Of a stretch of DNA of 64,000 nucleotides, positions 61,351 through 64,000 are shown one piece after another. The notes under the pieces were generated by a model. It did not search any database. It had not been told where the DNA came from and saw only the letters and a program-made list of their open reading frames with translations. Position numbers and translations under genes: made by a program. Position 1 is the first letter of the stretch. Every line of letters starts with the position of its first letter. The DNA comes from Macrococcoides bohemicum (lineage in GTDB: Bacteria > Bacillota > Bacilli > Staphylococcales > Staphylococcaceae): positions 248,001 to 312,000 of the forward strand of contig NZ_PZJG01000001.1 in assembly GCF_003259675.1 (NCBI RefSeq), given 5' to 3'.

Positions 61351-62283
61351 ATGAAAAAATTTATCGTTGGTTCTAGAAGAAGTCAGCTTGCACTTACTCA
61401 AAGCAAGCAGTTTATCGCTAAACTTAAAGAAAAGAATCCAGGCGTTGAAATAGAAATTAAAGAGATTGTGACTAAAGGCGACCAGATTGTTAATGTGCAA
61501 TTATCTAAAGTTGGTGGAAAAGGATTGTTCGTTAAAGAAATTGAAGCTGCTCTTTATAATAAAGAAATTGATTTTGCGATTCACTCTTTAAAAGATGTTC
61601 CGAGTGAGTTACCGGAAGGTCTTACATTAGGATGTATTCCAGATAGAGAAGATGCACGAGATGCATTTATTTCTAAAGGACACATTAAATTATCAGAGTT
61701 AAAAGAAGGTGCGATTGTAGGGACATCATCTTTGCGTCGTGGCGCTCAAATCTTAAATTTATATCCACATCTTAAGATTGAATGGATTCGCGGAAATATT
61801 GATACACGTCTTAGAAAGCTGGAAACTGAAAATTTTGATGCAATTATTTTAGCTGCAGCTGGACTTAACCGTATGGGGTGGGGTGAAGATATTGTAACAG
61901 AATATCTTGATCCTGAAACGATGCTGCCTGCTATTGGACAAGGTGCTTTAGGTATCGAATGCCGTATTGATGATTTAGAAACGCTTTCATTACTAGCTAC
62001 CGTTCACAACAGCGAGACTGAAGTATGTACACAGGCAGAGCGCGAATTTTTAAAACTTATGGATGGCAGCTGTCAAGTACCGATTGCGGGACATGCAGTA
62101 ATGTCTAATGATAAAATCACATTTACCGGATTGATTATGTCTACTGACGGCAAAGAAAAATATAAAGTAACTGAAGCAGGTACTGATCCTGTAGTATTAG
62201 GTGCTAAAGTAGCTGAGGCCATGCAACGAAATGGCGCACAGAAGATTATCGAAACTTTGAATAATACGCCAAAATCAAACTAG
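61351..62283 (+). CDS. hemC: Porphobilinogen deaminase (hydroxymethylbilane synthase)
   Basis: It joins four porphobilinogen units to hydroxymethylbilane. The substrate sites are [11 protein letters not shown] and [11 protein letters not shown], the Arg clusters [10 protein letters not shown] and [13 protein letters not shown], and the dipyrromethane cofactor cysteine is in [11 protein letters not shown]. It is 310 aa; ATG 61351 follows GGAGG. Confidence 0.97.
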   Translation: MKKFIVGSRRSQLALTQSKQFIAKLKEKNPGVEIEIKEIVTKGDQIVNVQLSKVGGKGLFVKEIEAALYNKEIDFAIHSLKDVPSELPEGLTLGCIPDREDARDAFISKGHIKLSELKEGAIVGTSSLRRGAQILNLYPHLKIEWIRGNIDTRLRKLETENFDAIILAAAGLNRMGWGEDIVTEYLDPETMLPAIGQGALGIECRIDDLETLSLLATVHNSETEVCTQAEREFLKLMDGSCQVPIAGHAVMSNDKITFTGLIMSTDGKEKYKVTEAGTDPVVLGAKVAEAMQRNGAQKIIETLNNTPKSN

Positions 62284-62295
62284 AGGATGGTAAAC

Positions 62296-62979
62296 ATGAA
62301 GCCAATTGTATTGATGACAGATAGTAAATTGTATAGGGATGAGCGTGTCGAAATCATTCACCTACCGTTTATCGGTGTTGAACCTCTTCCTGTACAACCT
62401 ACTCGTCAGCATTATGATTGGCTTATTTTTACAAGTAAAAATGCAGTGGAAATCTTTTTTAAACTGTATGCACATGTTACTTTTGATAATATCGCTGCGA
62501 TAGGAATAAAAACAAAAGAACATATTGAGCATTACAATCATAAAGTAGTATTTATGCCCTCTAAATTTAATCAGGAAAGTTTTATCGATGAAATGGATAA
62601 TATATTTTGTCACAGTACAGTGTGTTTACCTATTTCAACAGAAGCAAGACCGAAAATGTATGATGCATTGAAATCTTTGGCGGATGTGGATAGAATTGAT
62701 TTATATCGACCAGTAAAAATAGATGAAAATATCAATTTGGCTTTGCAATTGATTGAAACACATCAGGTAGACTGGATAACATTCATGTCGCCGTCTAGTG
62801 TCAATGCGTATGGAAAACAGTCTAAAAATCATAATTTATCGTTTATGGCAATTGGTCATGTGACGAGCAGTGCATTAAATCAATTAAATATTGAGCATTA
62901 TGTAAGTCAAATTGAAACGAAGAAGAGTATGATTGATACGATATTGAATATAGAAAATAACAGAAAAGGTGGATTATAA
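62296..62979 (+). CDS. hemD: Uroporphyrinogen-III synthase
   Basis: It cyclises hydroxymethylbilane with inversion of ring D. HemD is poorly conserved; here the bilobal pattern is recognisable from [27 protein letters not shown] and [15 protein letters not shown]. It is 227 aa. ATG 62296 is 9 nt from GAGG. Position between hemC and hemB confirms the call; it overlaps hemB by 1 nt. Confidence 0.9.
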   Translation: MKPIVLMTDSKLYRDERVEIIHLPFIGVEPLPVQPTRQHYDWLIFTSKNAVEIFFKLYAHVTFDNIAAIGIKTKEHIEHYNHKVVFMPSKFNQESFIDEMDNIFCHSTVCLPISTEARPKMYDALKSLADVDRIDLYRPVKIDENINLALQLIETHQVDWITFMSPSSVNAYGKQSKNHNLSFMAIGHVTSSALNQLNIEHYVSQIETKKSMIDTILNIENNRKGGL

Positions 62980-63962
62980 TGAATTTTGATAGACACAGAC
63001 GTTTACGTTCTTCAATAAATATGAGAAATATGGTAAGAGAAACGAGTATTGCGAAAAGAGATCTAATTTATCCAATATTCGTCGTTGAAAAAGATGACGT
63101 AAAAAATGAAATTGCTTCTATGCCAGGGATTTACCAGTGGAGTTTAAACATTGTTGAAGAAGAAATTAAAAATGCATATGATTCAGGTATTCGTGCAATT
63201 ATGTTCTTTGGTATTCCGAATCATAAAGATGAATGTGGTACAGGTGCATTTGATGATGACGGTGTTATACAGAAGGCAACACGTTTAGCGAAGTCATTAT
63301 ATCCGGATTTACTTATATTAGCTGATACTTGTTTATGCGAATATACAGACCATGGTCATTGTGGTGTGCTCGATGATCATACACATGACGTCATCAATGA
63401 TGAAACGTTGCCATTGCTTGTAAAGACAGCAGTTTCTCAGGCGAAAGCAGGTGCAGATATTATTGCACCAAGTAATATGATGGATGGATTCGTTGCTGAA
63501 ATTCGTAAAGGTTTAGATGAAGCTGGCTTTATTAATATCCCGATTATGAGTTATGGCATTAAATATGCATCAGCATTTTACGGTCCATTCCGTGATGCAG
63601 CTGAAAGTACGCCTAGTCATGGTGATAGAAAGACATATCAAATGGATCCGGCAAATCGTCTTGAAGCACTACGTGAACTGCAAAGTGATGAAAAAGAAGG
63701 TTGCGATATGATGATCGTTAAACCAGCATTGAGTTATTTAGATATTATCCGTGACGTACGTAATAATAGTAATCTTCCGATTGTTGCATATAATGTCAGC
63801 GGAGAATATTCAATGACAAAAGCTGCTGCAGCAAATGGCTGGATTGATGAAGAACGCGTTGTAATGGAACAGATGCTTTCAATGAAACGTGCAGGTGCAG
63901 ATATGATCATTACTTATTTTGCAAAAGATATTTGTTATTACATCGACAAAGGAGACTACTAA
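62979..63962 (+). CDS. hemB: Delta-aminolevulinic acid dehydratase (porphobilinogen synthase)
   Basis: It condenses two ALA molecules to porphobilinogen. The zinc-binding Cys triplet is in [14 protein letters not shown], indicating the zinc-dependent form. The Schiff-base lysines lie in [18 protein letters not shown] and [13 protein letters not shown]. It is 327 aa and translationally coupled to hemD (TAATG). Confidence 0.97.
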   Translation: MNFDRHRRLRSSINMRNMVRETSIAKRDLIYPIFVVEKDDVKNEIASMPGIYQWSLNIVEEEIKNAYDSGIRAIMFFGIPNHKDECGTGAFDDDGVIQKATRLAKSLYPDLLILADTCLCEYTDHGHCGVLDDHTHDVINDETLPLLVKTAVSQAKAGADIIAPSNMMDGFVAEIRKGLDEAGFINIPIMSYGIKYASAFYGPFRDAAESTPSHGDRKTYQMDPANRLEALRELQSDEKEGCDMMIVKPALSYLDIIRDVRNNSNLPIVAYNVSGEYSMTKAAAANGWIDEERVVMEQMLSMKRAGADMIITYFAKDICYYIDKGDY

Positions 63963-63963
63963 A

Positions 63964-64000
63964 ATGAAATTTACCAAATCACATGATGCATTCAAGTCGG
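63964..64000 (+). CDS. hemL: Glutamate-1-semialdehyde aminotransferase, 5' end only
   Basis: Only 12 codons (MKFTKSHDAFKS) are inside the window, resembling the HemL N-terminus. AAAGGAG precedes the ATG, 1 nt after the hemB stop. HemL follows hemB in Staphylococcaceae and completes the C5 route to ALA. Confidence 0.75.
   Translation, partial: MKFTKSHDAFKS

Overview
The window is low-GC Firmicutes DNA from the Staphylococcaceae. Protein sequences and gene order (pheST-rnhC-zapA-cvpA-polX-mutS2-trxA-uvrC-sdhCAB-marR-murI-rdgB-yfcE and tig-clpX-ysxC-hemAXCDBL) are staphylococcal in style. The two blocks are separate in Staphylococcus aureus but lie on either side of one tRNA-Arg here, which suggests Macrococcus or a close relative. 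The genus is an inference.

Region 1 (1-19976) is core chromosome. It holds a T-box-controlled pheST operon, RNase HIII on the minus strand, and zapA/cvpA. It then carries a DNA-repair and redox set (polX, mutS2, trxA, uvrC), the succinate dehydrogenase operon behind a motif-rich regulatory region, and the marR-murI-rdgB-yfcE cluster.

Region 2 (20039-52907) is an apparently complete prophage of about 32.9 kb. It is inserted at the 3' end of tRNA-Arg(UCU) and bounded by a 16-bp direct repeat. From left to right it has four parts. The lysogeny module holds integrase, a lipoprotein, and a CI-like repressor and Cro around a symmetric operator/promoter region. The early region holds many small ORFs, an SbcC-like ATPase, RecT, an MBL-fold protein, SSB, a replication protein with in-gene repeats, MazG, RusA and a sigma-like regulator. 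The late region is a cos-type HK97 morphogenesis set (HNH, terS, terL, portal, protease, capsid, connectors, major tail protein, a G/T frameshift pair, tape measure, Dit, an SGNH-esterase fibre and Tal). The lysis genes are holin and amidase. Five genes run against the lytic operons: three small ORFs, a DUF4145-like protein, and a membrane-anchored SGNH hydrolase near attR. Each has the same kind of extended -10 promoter (TGNTATAAT) just upstream. They look like autonomous lysogen-expressed cassettes and are the most interesting feature here.

Region 3 (52908-64000) is core chromosome again: the displaced tRNA terminator shared with a sirtuin gene, a Nudix hydrolase, a TPR-like protein, trigger factor, ClpX, the GTPase YsxC, and the heme-biosynthesis operon hemAXCDB running into hemL at the window edge.

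The sdh and hem transcription units share a TTTGTGAA motif, consistent with joint respiratory (ResD/SrrA- or Rex-type) control, since Sdh needs heme b. All functional statements come from reading motifs and context by eye; no database search was run.
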